A stretch of DNA of 64,000 nt from Fasciolopsis buskii (lineage: Eukaryota; Platyhelminthes; Trematoda; Plagiorchiida; Fasciolidae): assembly GCA_008360955.1 (NCBI GenBank), contig LUCM01007134.1, forward strand, positions 1 to 64,000, in the 5' to 3' direction. Shown in pieces: positions 13,601 to 28,600 of the stretch (position 1 is the first letter of the stretch; every line of letters begins with the position of its first letter). A model generated the notes under the pieces. That model was not told the DNA's origin and ran no database searches. It was given only the letters and a program-made list of their open reading frames with translations. Position numbers and translations under genes: made by a program.

Positions 13601-16600
13601 AACAAGTGGAAAGGAAACATTGATAAAAGTGCACACATTAAGCTCCTTCTGTTTCGGTCTTATGGTAGGTCATAAAACACTACCTTGGTGGTTAGACTAA
13701 AGTTCCGGTAGTTTCATTGTGGTTTCAAATTCTCCTGAAGAAGATGGACAGAAATATTAAGACAAGAATTATAAAGCGTTTGCTTTTATAAACATTCGAA
13801 ATGCCGTTTTTCTTTATCATTTTTTATTCGTCTCTGGCGAAGTGAAATTTGCTTACTTCAAGTTTTTCCGCTTTCATCCAACACAGAATACACAGAACAA
13901 TGTAAACTTACTTGTAAATGTATTCGGCTTTTTTAGTAACATTTTGGTAGTTCTTAAATTCGCTAAAACTCTTGAATACAAGTTACTTCTATTTCCAGCG
14001 AAGTTAACAGAATTTCTAGAAAGCTGCTGCTTGTTTCTTCAGAAAAATGCGGGTAGTTTTTGTCTTCAAACGCTAATTTAGTAAAATGCAAACAGTAAAA
14101 CAGCATAACCATACAGAGAATTAAATTAGGTGCTCACGCTTCGTACCTGTGATAGCTAAGTTTTAACGTGCTAGCTGACTGGTTTTTACCATGAATTATA
14201 CCATATTGATGATATTTTCTGTTCGTTTTAAACTGCGCCTGATGCTGGTAAATCAAAGTAGTCACTGGTGTTAGTTCAGTCATTCGAGTTCAAGCTGCAA
14301 CGCTTTTTGGTCCACTTGTTTGTTTTTTAGTGAATGAATACGAAAGTAAGTTCCCAAAATGAACAAGGTCATGACGGAATTTAGGACACTGACTCGAGTC
14401 ATATTGAATCTAACTGCATTTTATGACGAAAACACAATCAACTGTTCGTGTTAGAGAACTTTTACATTTTGGAAAAATGAGCATCAAATCCAAGAAATTA
14501 CACAATAGATTTGGGGATACAAAACTAACCTGGACAGCCCGATTGAACAGAAATTTTGCTACCACTTAGTTTTATTGTTTTAACGGTCGGTGACTGTAAA
14601 GTAGATTAAATATATGCGAGCTCTTAATAATCAAAGATTCAAGTTGCAGATCCACTGATCACAGCAATTCGCCATTGTCCGTTTTGTTACCACACTTGAC
14701 CTGCTGGGATATTATATAGTTCTTGCCACTCCACGTTTCACAGCCATGATGATCAGCCCTCTTTCCCCTCCAGAGCCTAATCCCCGGAAATTATGAGGAA
14801 TGCCCTATCAAGGGTTTCTAAGCGTGTAACATCCGAATAAACAACAAATCTTAGGAAAACATACTGCAGCTTGAAACTAATGAGACCAGTCATTCAGGGA
14901 GTTTTACAAGTGAAATACTGAACAACGTAAATTGAATATATGTTTGTGTGCTGAGCGCTTATCAACAGGCATAGAAAGGATATTCACAATGAATCCTTTA
15001 AGTCGACCGGACGTTCCAACAATAGCGAATACTTTAGTAACTCTGATCACAAAATATACCCGCACGCCACATCAAATCTGTCCTTGAACTCCCGTGTGCA
15101 ACCCACCAGAGTTGCCTGCTTTTAGCTGCTATGGGATGTCAAAAAACCGGTTTTTAGCTAAAAGTGAAATTTATTTTGTAGAATATCTGAAAGGTGAGTA
15201 AAAAAGCGGAATTAAAATATCACGCTTTCCATTTTAAAAACGACTGCTTACCGATCACAAGATTTAAACAACCGGTGCCTGCAATTAAAAATAAAATGCG
15301 AAGAAATAATTGTCGATATTATTAGAACTAAGCATCTGAAAGCTTGGAAGGTGCAGAAATAAACTCACATATTTCAGTAATCTGATAAGGCAAGTCCCTT
15401 AAACGAGACATGACCCAGTTGGTGCCGCCAACCTAAGGCGATTTTGCAATTTCCCGCGCCACCATCAATCAATATTCCATAAATAGAGAAAGATGTCAAA
15501 TTGTAATACTTCCGCACAGCATTATTAAATCTCTAATGGAAACAAATAGAAGCACAAGTGCCAACTTTTGAAAGTGCTTTAGGATGCACAGGAAATTTTT
15601 CGAGATTTTGAAAATGTGTGAATCTTGTAAGGAAATCGGAAATAATGCGGAAAGCGTAATCTGTTTTCAAAACCAACATTTTAAAATTCAGCTTTGCTAC
15701 TGGGCGTCATATCAGTAGTTAAAGTCAAACTCAGGATACGTTGTGAAAAGGCCGTATGGAGACCGCATCATTGAACAAATTTTTATTTTGTGCCGTGTGT
15801 AGTAATTTGCAGGCAAAGGCAAAAATTTGTACTAACCATGCTGACGAATTGACGCTGGGATTAGCAAACCCCAAAACAGAAATGGTAGCAAATGGTAGTA
15901 AATGGTAGTAATATTGATAAAACCATTGATAACCACGCGCAAATATTCGTCTATGATGTCAAATGAAACACGTTGAAAGTAGGTCACGCAAACGATAACA
16001 TTGCATTGCATCTAAATCTTCTCTGATAATAATGCTAAGCTAAATTAGGCAGAAAATTTAGTTTCGAAATTTTTGCTTCCAGCCTCCAGCTATTTCGTCA
16101 CAATCGTCATCTAACCAATATGCTCTGCCACGTAACACATAAGTCAAGAGATGTGCCATTTGCCATAAAATGCTTCTTAAATCCTACAACGCAGAGAAAG
16201 GAGAGAGTACATTTGAACACATTATGGACACCGTCGTCACTTTGGCCTTTCGAATCTAGAAGAGTAAAATATGCCAGCTAGCAGAATTTTTCATCCATTC
16301 AAGTTGTGGATAATATCAGTCCCGTTCACAGGAAATTCATCGACCAGAGAAATAGACTAACATTTACTATTCAAAAACAACAATCAAACACTAGGGCAGC
16401 CTGTGCTCACGGGCACTGGATAAGAGCTTACGAGGTCCTCTTTTCGGTAGCAGATCAATAGATTCAACGACCACTGTTGCAGTGTGAATCCGTTGAATAT
16501 AAGCCACTTATTGCATTGGATTGTATGGTAGACTGTTAACAACTGAAAAAAATGGACTAGTGTACGCGCGATAAAAACCTATCGGCGTGTACGTAGAAAA

Positions 16601-19600
16601 ATAGGGAAAATCTGAACATATTCGTCCCACAAATTGTTTCTTCCAAATCACAATTAATCTTAAATAAGGAATATTGAAATTGAGATAAGCACTAATGAGG
16701 AAGAGAGTTGGTCTATGCTTTTAATGAGTGGATGCATGCGAATGGCGGGAAGGCAGACCATTTTGCAAATGATGGTTAGGGGAATTTTTCGTAAATTTCA
16801 GTGTGAAAGTCAAATATTTATCAATAATGGAATCAACAGACATAAAAGAAACATGGCCAATGATACACAAATAGATCTCAGTTATCTGCTTGAAATATCA
16901 CTCTTGGGCAAGCCAAAAATATAACCCGCGGACAATAGAGTAGCGATAGGGAGAATGCATCCGTGGCAGAAAAATTAGTGACCGTTGGTCCTGTGTCATC
17001 ATGGTTCAGTATGTGGATTTGAAAAAGACAGGGATGACATTTGTCTGACACAGTCGAAGATATGCAAGTAGCACCATAAATTGGTGCAAACTGTAACTTC
17101 CAAGTAGTTTGCAGATTCCATTTATGGACTGGGAAGGGCGTCACTTAAGAAAAATTCATTGGGAAAGGCAAGCAAGAAATAGTGAAATACCATTCAAAAC
17201 ATTAAAATGTATTAAGATGAAGACCAAACCGAAAGAGGTTTTGAACGCTGCGCAAATTCCTTGAGAAGGAAGACAAGTCCGACTGTTTGAAAAGTGACTG
17301 ACAGAGAACGATATCATCCGCAAACTTGAAAAGTTTGGCAAATGGATCACTAGACAAATCACCGAGGTAAGTAGTGAAAACATTAGGCGAAAAAAACCGC
17401 TGCTTGGTTAGATAAATGGACTACGTAATTGATAGCCATGGTTATGATTTTGGGTTTCAACGAGAAATGTGCAAAACAGATTAGAAATAGGACATCCAAA
17501 AGACTCTAGCTAATATAGAAGGAGGGCACAGGGAATCACGTCGAAGGAAAAGTAATCTAGAGAGATGCAGTGGGCGGATTTCAGGGAAATTTTATATTTT
17601 TAGAAGCAAAATTTCAGAATGAAGCAACTGCTTCCAGAATGCACTTGTTCGGCTTATGCGCGAACTGAAATGGATCATTAGAGACAGCAAAGGAGGAACC
17701 CAAATTATTGAGGACGGCACTTCAGTTAATTTGGGCGCGGAAGAGGTAATGGCAGTGAGTCACAAATGCTTCCGTTTAATGTCAGGGATTGGACGTTTGA
17801 GGATGGAAACAACCACTGCAGATTTCCTTGAAGCTGTGAAGATTTTGGAAACGCGATATGTTGACGAACAAAGCCATAACATCCAAGGAAGAACTTGCTC
17901 GGAATTTGAAAAGGATGGAAGTCAGGCCTCCTGGACCAACTGCGGAGGCGGTGCTTTGGAAATTCCACCGCCGGAATATTCTATTTAAAGAAGAAGATTC
18001 AACGTCTGACGAAAGCTGCATTTTATAGAATGGCAATTTTTCGGAAAACGCGTGAATAAATGCGGTATTCAAAACGCTGGTATACGCGAGTTAGATATTG
18101 AGAGCACTGTTTGTGCAGGCGTCTGACGCCATGCCAAAGAGCTGCTGTCGATAAAGAGAGGAATGAATTAAAGCGTTTTATTTCCCGTTTAGCCATGACG
18201 AAATAATGTTCCACAACGGCTTGTTCATGAGGTTTTTAGGCAGATTCCGCCAGTTGTCTGAGGAATCTAAATACGGTTCAGTAACCCTACTGTTTTATAA
18301 TACGGTTTCGGTGAGACTGTATAAATCAAAATTGCTTTCCATTTTTGCGAAAAAGTCAGGCTTAGAAGGATCTTGTTCAAAGATATGAGAAAAGCACGTG
18401 AATGACAGGGATATTTGAAGCAAGGAAGTATTTGAATGCTGCAGATTTCTTGTTTTAGCTTTGGACATTTTCGTTCCCACAAATAAACGGCGTGCAGAGC
18501 GGAAACAAATAGTAAGTCTGACTGGATTAAGAAAGTAATCACTGGAAAAAACAGCAGCGAGCGTCCGCTAACAAGAAAGATCCAAGTGATTTGTGGTCCC
18601 TCTGTCAAAAATTGTACTGTTCTTCTTAGGCGTAAGATATAGGTCAGCTGGACCGAATCCGAGTACTGGCCAAGCGGCAGCGTGCATAATGTCAGAATGC
18701 AGCACTACCGCCCCTCTTGTTTTGAACTCTTTTCTGGTCAACTCTATGAAAGTTTTTCAAACAGGTGTAAGTCAACGTTGATGTTTCCATTCAGCCAAGG
18801 TTCGTGAATGCAAACCAAAAACCCGTTCGAGTGAAGTCGATAGTTCAATCAATCGTTAATCACCATATGTTCCCAACTAGAGATATAATATTAGTCCTAC
18901 CCAGAACCGAAACGGTCATGTTGCTTGATGCTGCGCCCCCAGTGACTACCTGTCAGCCGGTTCGCGTGCACTTCTTGGACCAGGAAGATTTCGCGCAATG
19001 TAGACAACAGGGCAATGCGGATGATATGACAAAATTGGTCTGAATGGAAGATTCCTTCGAACAACCAATTCTAGACGACAAGAAAACGTTGTGTTTATAA
19101 TTCTAACTGTCAGTACTAGGATCATCTATTTGGCTGGTTATATCTTTTGGAAAGAATCGGTCGAGAATGGAACCAGCTGAGAAATGGTGATGTACTCTGT
19201 TTTCTTGTGCCACAAACAAATAAAGTCCATTTCTTGTGGTTAGACTGTTGTAGGTTCCTGCGTTCATATTCTGCTAAAGTTGCAAAACCTGACTTCCATC
19301 ACTTGAGATGAACTATCAGATGAGGCTTGTGAGTCGTACGGTGAATTCTAAATAGATGGGAGTAGGCACCTGGTTAGAGGAAAAAGCAGTTGTATTGGTG
19401 AAAATAAATACGGAAGTTTCAGGTTGTTGGACCAAGTTTGACTGAGGCAGATAACGTTCAGGTAGAAACAAGTAAATGCCTTTAGCCTCGCCATTCTCAA
19501 ATCTGCGAAAGTAACTGTTAAATGATCGCAAACGCTCACGTCACACCGACTTCTGGGTTCCTGCCAACCTTGTGTCCGAGAGTGATAGTTTCGACCTATC

Positions 19601-22600
19601 CTGTTTCTCACCTTTTTTCATTCACCATGAATAATGTATATCGATCCATTGAGTAACATGTTGACTCAGAATATCGAGATTATCGTCCAAATCTTGGAAT
19701 GAGATGATGGAAACCACGAAATACGATAATCAGTGGGACAAGAGCAAAAGTAGTGCAGCAAAAATAGCGAACACAGCCGATAAAATTCGACTAAAAACAA
19801 TCAGTTCACATCCCGATTTTAAAGTTAACTGCAAAATGGTGTCGTTATACGGTCTATCTTTTAGAACTGAAAATAAAAAGTGAGTAATCATTTTGTCTCA
19901 CACTATTGCATGCTGTTTCTGCCTAAATGGACTAGTTTTGATCAAAACATTTCAGCCCGCAACTCCGTGGTAGATCTTTTATTGATGTGGTAATGGAAAA
20001 TTTCTGGTTTCCATTCCAGAGTAATTGTTTCGAGTCAGTGACATCGTCTTAGTTTATCTAGATCATAACTTTCATGAATTATGATTCGTTTTCGAATCAA
20101 CGCGTTTCTTTTAATTGGTCGACAATGTTGTTTTTAAATTAGAAAGGGAACAAAGTAAGTTGCTTTTTGACAAGGTGAATGACTGATTGGTGGCTCCCGC
20201 TAGCACCGTTTTTCAACAATTTGTAGGCAAACTGTCGCTTCCATTGCGCATTATTTCTAATTTTAAATTCTGTCAGCCATCAGCTTGTTCCACCGACCAT
20301 TTGTCTGGTTGCTTTTTGAATCTCGAAAGTGACCAAACATAAAGAACCTAGTTGTTTTACTTAAATGTAACCTGAAAATGCATGTTCTTCTTAAACTAAA
20401 TACGATTTTATTATCAATTTTAAGGTATAACTAACGAAAATATTTGTTCGGGATATTTGCTGTAGTATAAACAGGCGATATTATCGGGGCAGGGACTCTT
20501 GCAACATGAAAACTATACTCCACATCCGGGCGTTACATGTGGTGGCTCCTTTTGAAAACTTATAGATGTGATCGCTGTTCTGACTCATTTCAACAATGGT
20601 GGATTGCCCTGGTGGGGAACACGATCTACCACGTCGTATTTTGCAATCAGTGGCCCTTGCCGTACATCCGTAATTTTTGCCTATCTCTTTTGACAGCATT
20701 TGGTGCCCTATGTCAATATATCTTAAGTGGTACAACGGCTGATAATTGCCACTCAACCCGCCCCAGTATACTTTCTTTCCACTGGCAAGGGGAATTAATC
20801 ACATAAAATGTACGTTGGCAACAAGAAGTAGTACTGTTTTCCTTGGTACATTCTACCGAAAAAGTGTATGAAGTTCTTAGTAATGCAAGTTTCTAGTGAT
20901 TCGTTGTACGAAAATCGATGAAATCTTAGTTCCGATCATCTCTGCGGGCAACGCTGAACGTGTATATTTTAGTCTGACACTGTTGGCGGCCTAAATGTTT
21001 CTCGGAAAATGCATACGGTACACCGCTTACCGACAAAGACTGCCGGTTAACTCAATTTGCTCTGCTTTAACAATACAATACGAATGATTACGGTTCCAGA
21101 ATTTAGCTACTTTGATTATGGTAATAAAACATTTCTAAATATTTGTGTCCCGGTGTTAGTGTTTTCATCTAACATCAAACTGATTTTTTTGTATCAGAGG
21201 AAGCATTTAAGAGTAAGCATTCTTTTTTGGTGGTCGTTCTTGTTCGCACTGATCAATTCCGAACTGCTTCTGTTCCAAGATCGGAACGTGTTGATAGTAT
21301 ATTACTGGGAAATGGTGCAACGAACAGTTTAACCATTCTAGAAAGCCGGTCATCAATACATTTTGTATTCACTAAAATAAGCAATGCTATGCATGTTACC
21401 CGATTCACTCAATAGACCCGTCTATGTGCACAAATTTTCAGGTTTTCTCCGAGGTAAATTTTACTTCATCGTTTCACGATGGTTATACTGCACGTCCAAT
21501 GGACCCAAATAATTTAAATTTTCAATGTTCATCCCCAGTTGTGGATTACCCGCCCGTCCGCGGAATGTTAGTTTACTCCAGACGGAATCTCGCAACAATG
21601 TAGAACATTGTCACAATGGCACCGCTTTGCGAGAAAAACAATCTCAGTCCGGATATCTCTGGTTGTTAAGTCGATATTTTGCACGAAGAAGCATCGCATT
21701 CAACGTGTTTCTTGAAAGTAGCATCTGCATTCTTAACCCTTCTTTAATTCCTATTTGACACAACTTTGGAAACGTTATTCTAGCAAATAAAAAAAAACAA
21801 AAAAATGTATAATATTCCTATACAGAATGGGAAATCCACCCATGCTTTATGCATCAAGAACTCGACCCTACGAGCCGAATTGCGCAGTCAACTTTTGATG
21901 TTTATTGCGTAACTGGATGCCCCATTCTGTTTAACTTCTCGCTACTCGTTCCACCTGAAAACAACTACACATTTGTATAAATTTTGCCCTTTTTTCAAGC
22001 AGTTTGCGATTAGTGGGTATACCAAAATTGAACTAACGACATACGACAAATTGCCCAGACTGGTACAGAAGAAGCATTCGAAACTAACTTGAACATGCAG
22101 CTTACGCCGTGATGTCCTATTTTATAAGAGCGCAACAAGGCAGATATGCTTGTTTTGCCACAGACAGTGCTTAAACAAATCATGAGATGTAAACTGGGCT
22201 GAATCAGCTGCATTAAAATCAAGGCCATTTCAAAAACGAGATCAACATAGGACAGAATTATTTTCTGTGAATCTCATTCTGTGTGATTACCGCTCACTTC
22301 GGTCGGGATCTTTTCACGTATCAGCGGAATCGTCGCCTCATAGTGCTGAATTACTAACGTTAATAGACCGGTTCCCTTCTTCGTCTAGTGATTCTTCAGA
22401 ATTTTTGATTTGGAACAGCTTATTGTTGTCCATCTTTAGCTTCTTTCTTAAAAACTGTTTACGGTTTACCTGGGCAAATCACAATAAATCGCAGCCATTA
22501 ACTGCCGGCTTTCTACCCACAGTCTTCTAGTTGATGACCGATTGAATCATACATTTAATTTCTAGCTTTGTCAAAGCAAGGATAAAGTGCCCCTGAAATT

Positions 22601-25600
22601 CGCTTTGGTATGACATCATAATCCATGCCATTCTTTGGAAAAATGAAATCCAATGTAGTCTAATTGCGTTACTGCATTGGTTGTAGAAAGATGGCTATCC
22701 CATGGCAACCGGCTCATACGCATAGGCCACATAATGATAAAACCGTATGGATGTTTAGTAGGCAGACCTCGGCGAGCGGCTTCCCAACCGAGCGACAGAT
22801 AAAGTTACAACAGTAAACGACCGGCACTAGTAAGTGCACGTGACGCACACAGAGAAGTGTTAGTCGCGTTACAGTCCGTTAAAACGATAGTATATAGAAA
22901 GTACTGAGGGCTTGTGGAGTGGCACCTGATAAGGGTCTCGTTCAGCGACAGTGTGCAGCGTCTGGAAGATGGTAACAGAGTAAAAACGCAATGAAATATT
23001 GCATGCAAACCTCACGTTCTGTTACACCACCTTTTGTTCAAAGTAGATGTCTGTTCTGAGAATGTATATATATATATATGGTTGAAGAACCGCAATGGAT
23101 GTTGTTTTTTCATCTTCCGATTGACGACAGTTCTCTGAGGTCATTAGAGATCAGTCGGCTGAGGGTGAAGCAATTTAACAATTTGTACAAATATTTGTCA
23201 TGCATATTTATCATTTCCCACGTGGAATTCTAGTTCCCATATTTTGTTTGGATTGAATGATGATTGTCTTTTACTTCAACATAGAACTTGAGGAGACCAG
23301 TGAGTTTCTTTAAATTTGCCCTGCAACGATCGCAAACTAAACACATTGGCGTAAGGGGCTTGGTGTCGAACAGTGAAAGCATTTCGTGGTATCTAGCTAC
23401 AACAATGAGTTGCCTTTGGTTAAATTCTGGCTGTAAAGTATCCAATGTCGAACCTTTGTTGAGTCACGTGGAAGTGGGAAAAATGTAAAGCCAATGGGAA
23501 AATCAAACGGTTTAATTCATATCGAAACCTGAGATGTGAATTAACCATTACATTTTCCGAACAATTCTCTTAGGTGAACCTATAGGTAAATGAGCCGAAT
23601 TTTTGAGTTGTATGTCGTCCATCCGGAGTGCCAGAGATGAATCTCTTGTCCCTTTCTTTCAATCAACTTAACAAGGACATTTGAAACGTGAGTTGATCAT
23701 AACTGGACGGTTAGCATGGGCCATCAGACCTAAAGAATCCGAGTGCATATAAACACTAATTCCGATCATCAGTGGTCAGATAAAATCAAACCGCAATCGA
23801 GGAATTACTCTGCATTATGTTATTTTATTTCAGTTAGGGCGTTTGAACGTAAGCATCTATTCGAAATTCTAATGAACATTGATATCATTCATCGAAAACC
23901 AATCATTTTTTTGACAATTCCGTAAGGTTCACGTATACCTTTTTTTCAATTTCTAACTGACTACGCAAGACAAAAGGCAAAATAAATGATGTGAGATACT
24001 GAAGCACTCTCATACCATTTTGCAACCATCCATATTTTATGACGTTCATGCATCTGCTTACGACATGCTACACAAAGGGTACCTTCAAAGTGAGTATACT
24101 ACAAAATGCAACCCAATGTTTTCCCCTAAATGAGTTATCTATTACCGTCGCTCCATCTCGGACTGACAAGAGTTTGTGTATTCTGAATTATCTGTAGAAA
24201 ACTGTCTTCAACATAACCATGAAAGTGAATTAAAATTACCTTTTGTATGCAATTGCAGAAGACGAGAAGCAAAACATGATTAAATAATGATGCGAATCCC
24301 AAACTAGCACCAAGGAGAAAATGTGTTGCGATTTTGCCGATACCGCTTGTTTTGCATTTTGTTGGAAAGGCTACAACAACCGGATTCTATTCACGTAATA
24401 ACCCACGTGACGGCATAAGGAAATTGAAGGCGATACACTAAATAGTTAGTCCATTTTGACGCCGAATTATCACAGTGCACAATAACTAGAAACCTGATAG
24501 TAAGCCTACTAAAATATTGCAGTTCTGGAGGGCAGAAGTAAGTTGATTTTTCAGAAAACTGTAAGTTATAGTACCAAACGTTGTCCGGTCATGCTACAGA
24601 ACCTTAAAAAAGTTTAATCACTTTATCCGAATAACGATCGTTGCTTACTGCATGAAGTCTCATGGTTGTACTTGCATATACAAGTAAACGGCAAATCGAA
24701 AGGCTTAACATGGTCCCCAGTTATAATCACCGGAATCGTTCTTGACTTTGCAGAAAAACAAAAACGTCAGTTTACAATCAGTCTGTTTTTTCAATTGATC
24801 GTCATGACTTGCAAAAACAAACAATTTATCCAGCATCGTCTGATATTCACATTTCTATTCGTGCCTGGGTACAAGATGGAAGAAAATGCATAGGATTTTA
24901 CACTCAGCGATTTCGTGAATACAGAAAGATGTTTGAGAGCATTTCCCCTGAGATTTGTCGCCTAACATCGAGAGTCAATATACGCTAGATCGATTGGGTT
25001 ACAATAACGTTAAATATTCAGTGGATTGAAAAACCCTTTCGGACATGTTATCCTTTGCAGATAAAACCCCGATCGATTGTTACTTATACTGACAGTCTAG
25101 ATATTTCTAAACAATGCACCAAACAAAAAGACCATTTTGACGCAACGTATACACGAATCAGATGTGACCCGCACCTGAATCCCGGGAAATGTCGAATCAC
25201 TCTAGAAAGCTTGATTTTCACCTTGCCTACCTCGAATCTCACTAATCAGGGGAAGCTCTGTAACGGTGTGTACAGAACGTCAAAACAGAGCTATCCATAG
25301 CGACGTGGTCATTTGTTAGAATACTAAAAGCATTCTTTATCACTTTAGTGCAATGTACCAACGGTTGGTTGATTTGTGTGATTGAATACCGTGCCGTCAA
25401 ATTACTATCAGTCCGCTAGTAATGAACGGGGAAAGTGATTGAGTGAAATATTTTTTGATTGTCCTCAAAGAATACAAAGCCCGTGAGTTCCGCTAATCAT
25501 CGAACCTCTTTGCGTTTTGGAACCAAACGCTGATTTTAACAAGAACAATTTTGTGCAATGAAAATGACAAGTGTGATCATTGACGGTGTTGCAGAAGGAA

Positions 25601-28600
25601 AGAGTGAAACAGTCCATTTGGTAAGCCGTCGGTCTTATTGTCAGCAATGGAAGGATCATCTAGACCAGTAAAGGTATCTATTTGCACGTGTTTCCTGTTT
25701 CGCTGGCAAACAACTTTGCATGAATGCGGGCAAACCAATGCGGTTAAGTGAAGTGTTTGTAGAATTTCGATTACTAGTTGTTTTAAGTATAGTGAGTTCT
25801 CGATCCAGCAGACCGTCGCAATTGGCTATGTTGCGTAAATGTCCATGATTCAGCCGCATGGATGACTCACAATCATCATTCAAGCGTAACTCATTTGTCA
25901 AGAAGAATTGGACATTCTTCGCAAGTTCTTTTTCCGTTATTTTTGCTCCTCAAATAACAATCTTCCTCTTATACTAACACTGATTTAAATAGACAGGAGA
26001 AACAAGACGACTTCTCTGAGCACCTGTTATTTTCGATGACTTATTTTAAATAGGTGTTAACTTCGAGGGTGAGTGAGAAATCGCATATACTTGAATATGC
26101 AACCATGAAATTTCATAATCTAGCCTGTCCTCGACTGTTTAATGCAGAACGATCACTGATGACGTAGCGTATGAGTTGTGATTCTAAAATGAATAAGGAA
26201 AATATACATCCAACATATTTCAACACATTCCCGACTAGGATCCAGGTAGGGACTTTTATCTGCGATCCACCGTGCAATTATTTCAAATTTTTCCTGTGAC
26301 CCTCTCCATACTTTGCTGTTAAAAACACCACTCCCTAATTCTTCCATTGGCAACAATGCATTGTGCCCAAATAATCATACCGTACTTCGTCGCATACGGA
26401 TGTTTCTTTCAAATTGCTGTTCCCCTTTAGATAAAGAAGCGGAATTACCTTCAAAAACAAAGACCTTTGTGTCAGTGAAAAATTTTAGGGAAAGACATTA
26501 ACATAACTTCACATTTCTAATTTTTACTAGTCCACTAAGATTTTCTCTTCTGTTATTTGCCTTTAAGCTTTTCTCCAAGGTAAAATGGCATTATTTGTTT
26601 GCAAACAAGTATTTTTGGGAAATAATAACATTTATTGGTTTTTTTGAGTAGTTTGGCGTGTGTAGCAGTGACCGCATACAAAAAGCTTTTTAACTAGAAT
26701 TGTTTCATCATTTTAGTTTAAACAGATTAACGTCCAACATGATACAATAACAACAAAATTATTGCATTTCAAGAACTCCAGAAAGCAAGTAAGTTCTCAT
26801 TGTGATGATACAAATGATGTGTATTGGTCCGATCCTTACTACACACCGCTTCTGTGCCGCCACTGATTCAGAGCTATAAGACGCAAAACATTTACCGTAA
26901 GATTAGTTATCATGATAATATATCGGTCTCTATTCGCGATGCTCTTACCTCGTTCAAACCAATTCTGCAAAATTCGTGTTTTAGAGGAACATTACAGTGA
27001 GTGGCGCAGTTAAACTTTCTCCTGTTGCTTGCCTCGTGGTACGGTGGAGGATGAGTACCGTTGTGTGCTTTGCACTCCGGCTACTGATTACGGATCCATG
27101 CATAATCGTTACACAGTATCCGCATGAAGGATCACGTTAGCATTCAGTCATGACATTGTAAATGTCGTTCCTTTGCTCCCACTGGTTGAATGTATCTTGT
27201 TTGTCCAAGCTTCATGATTGCTGCCCATTTGATACACACTTTCCTTTAGCTCCAGCTGAAAGATAATAAGATGGCCCGCAAAATGTCCGAAAGACTTCTT
27301 TCTACAAAAACAGTTGTCTCTTTCAATTGCCTGTTCTAGAGTCCGAATTTAAAAGTAAGTTAGCTCACCGACAGAATGATGTCAAACTACTCTCTGTTAG
27401 TTGTCGCTGCAAAGTACTCAAGATGGTGACTTATCCTGGCAAAGACGTTAAGCGCAAAACAGTTTTTATTTGATAAAGTCTGACTCGATGTATGCTGGAC
27501 GGCCTCCGAGGCTGTGTAGTTCAAAGTATCCACTGATCACTGAGAACAATATTTTCTCCCTATTTTTGGCTGGACAAAAACGACTTATTTGCCTCTGAAA
27601 CTCGTGTTTTAGAATTTCTTCACAGTAAGTCCAGTCATTCCCCGTTGAATCAACATAAAACATTGCTCTGGGGTCTGTCAATCGTACTGAAGGGTTTGTG
27701 CAAGCAGACAAACCGGATAAAATTTCCAATACCAAAGCAATCCGAGGAACTTTGCCCAAGGGACTCTATTTAATCGAATCCAGGACGATTCCCTTAAACA
27801 GTGAAAAATTTGCGTCCGAGATAGGTAGAGGGAGTTGAATGAACCGTTAGCTTTTGCTGCGTCCGATCCGGATGACCTTTAGAGTATGGAACGAAGCAAC
27901 TATTCTGCAGGTGACGCGTCAGCATGGCATATTTATTTACCAACAACTGATATTTGAGGGCACAGATAAAAGTTGTTATTTTCATTAATTTCCTACAGAT
28001 CAGCTCCGAGAAAAACCCTGAGAGAAAGTCTACTGTTAAACTAAGGGTTCCTTTTGGAGATCTACTCAGCGTACAGAGGTCGGCTATCGACAATTTAGAA
28101 AATGCAGCGGCTGATATTCGAAATGAGGATTTCTCGATACTACTTAAATCCGCATCCGATGACTGGATTTGAATGTTAGAGACTTGGTAAAGTTTGAAAA
28201 ATTGAAGTAAAAATTTTAAAACCCAATGTTCAAAGTTTGAAGAAAGCTTAATTTCCCCCCTGGCGTATATAAAAATAACTAAATCCGTCAACTTATGTTT
28301 TAGAACTAAGGCAAAGGGGTAAGCAGACCAGAAAATCTCCACTTTTGTCTTGCACCGGATATTGGTCTTCCTAAATGCGATAATAAACCAAACATAGGTA
28401 GCACATAGTATTGCACCATTCATTATTAATTTCTGATACCGTTTTCCTTGGGGTACCCACGTGATCACCTCCAAACGGTTGAATGAAGAAATAAATATGG
28501 CATTCTTCCGAGATGCGACTCGTCCAGATTGCTTAAGTCAGTGTTGTACAGATTGTGACAGAGTTCGATTTAGTAAAGGTCACCAACTGCATCGGCTCCC

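Noticed and set aside
22875..22889. 15-nt candidate with donor GTATAT
   Set aside because: In-frame TAA in phase 1; the slot is filled by 23285.
27794..28474. 226-codon minus-strand ORF, the longest in the window
   Set aside because: No recognisable protein, no splice structure on that strand, and it overlaps confident micro-exon 28304 on the other strand; a chance ORF of this size is possible in 64 kb.
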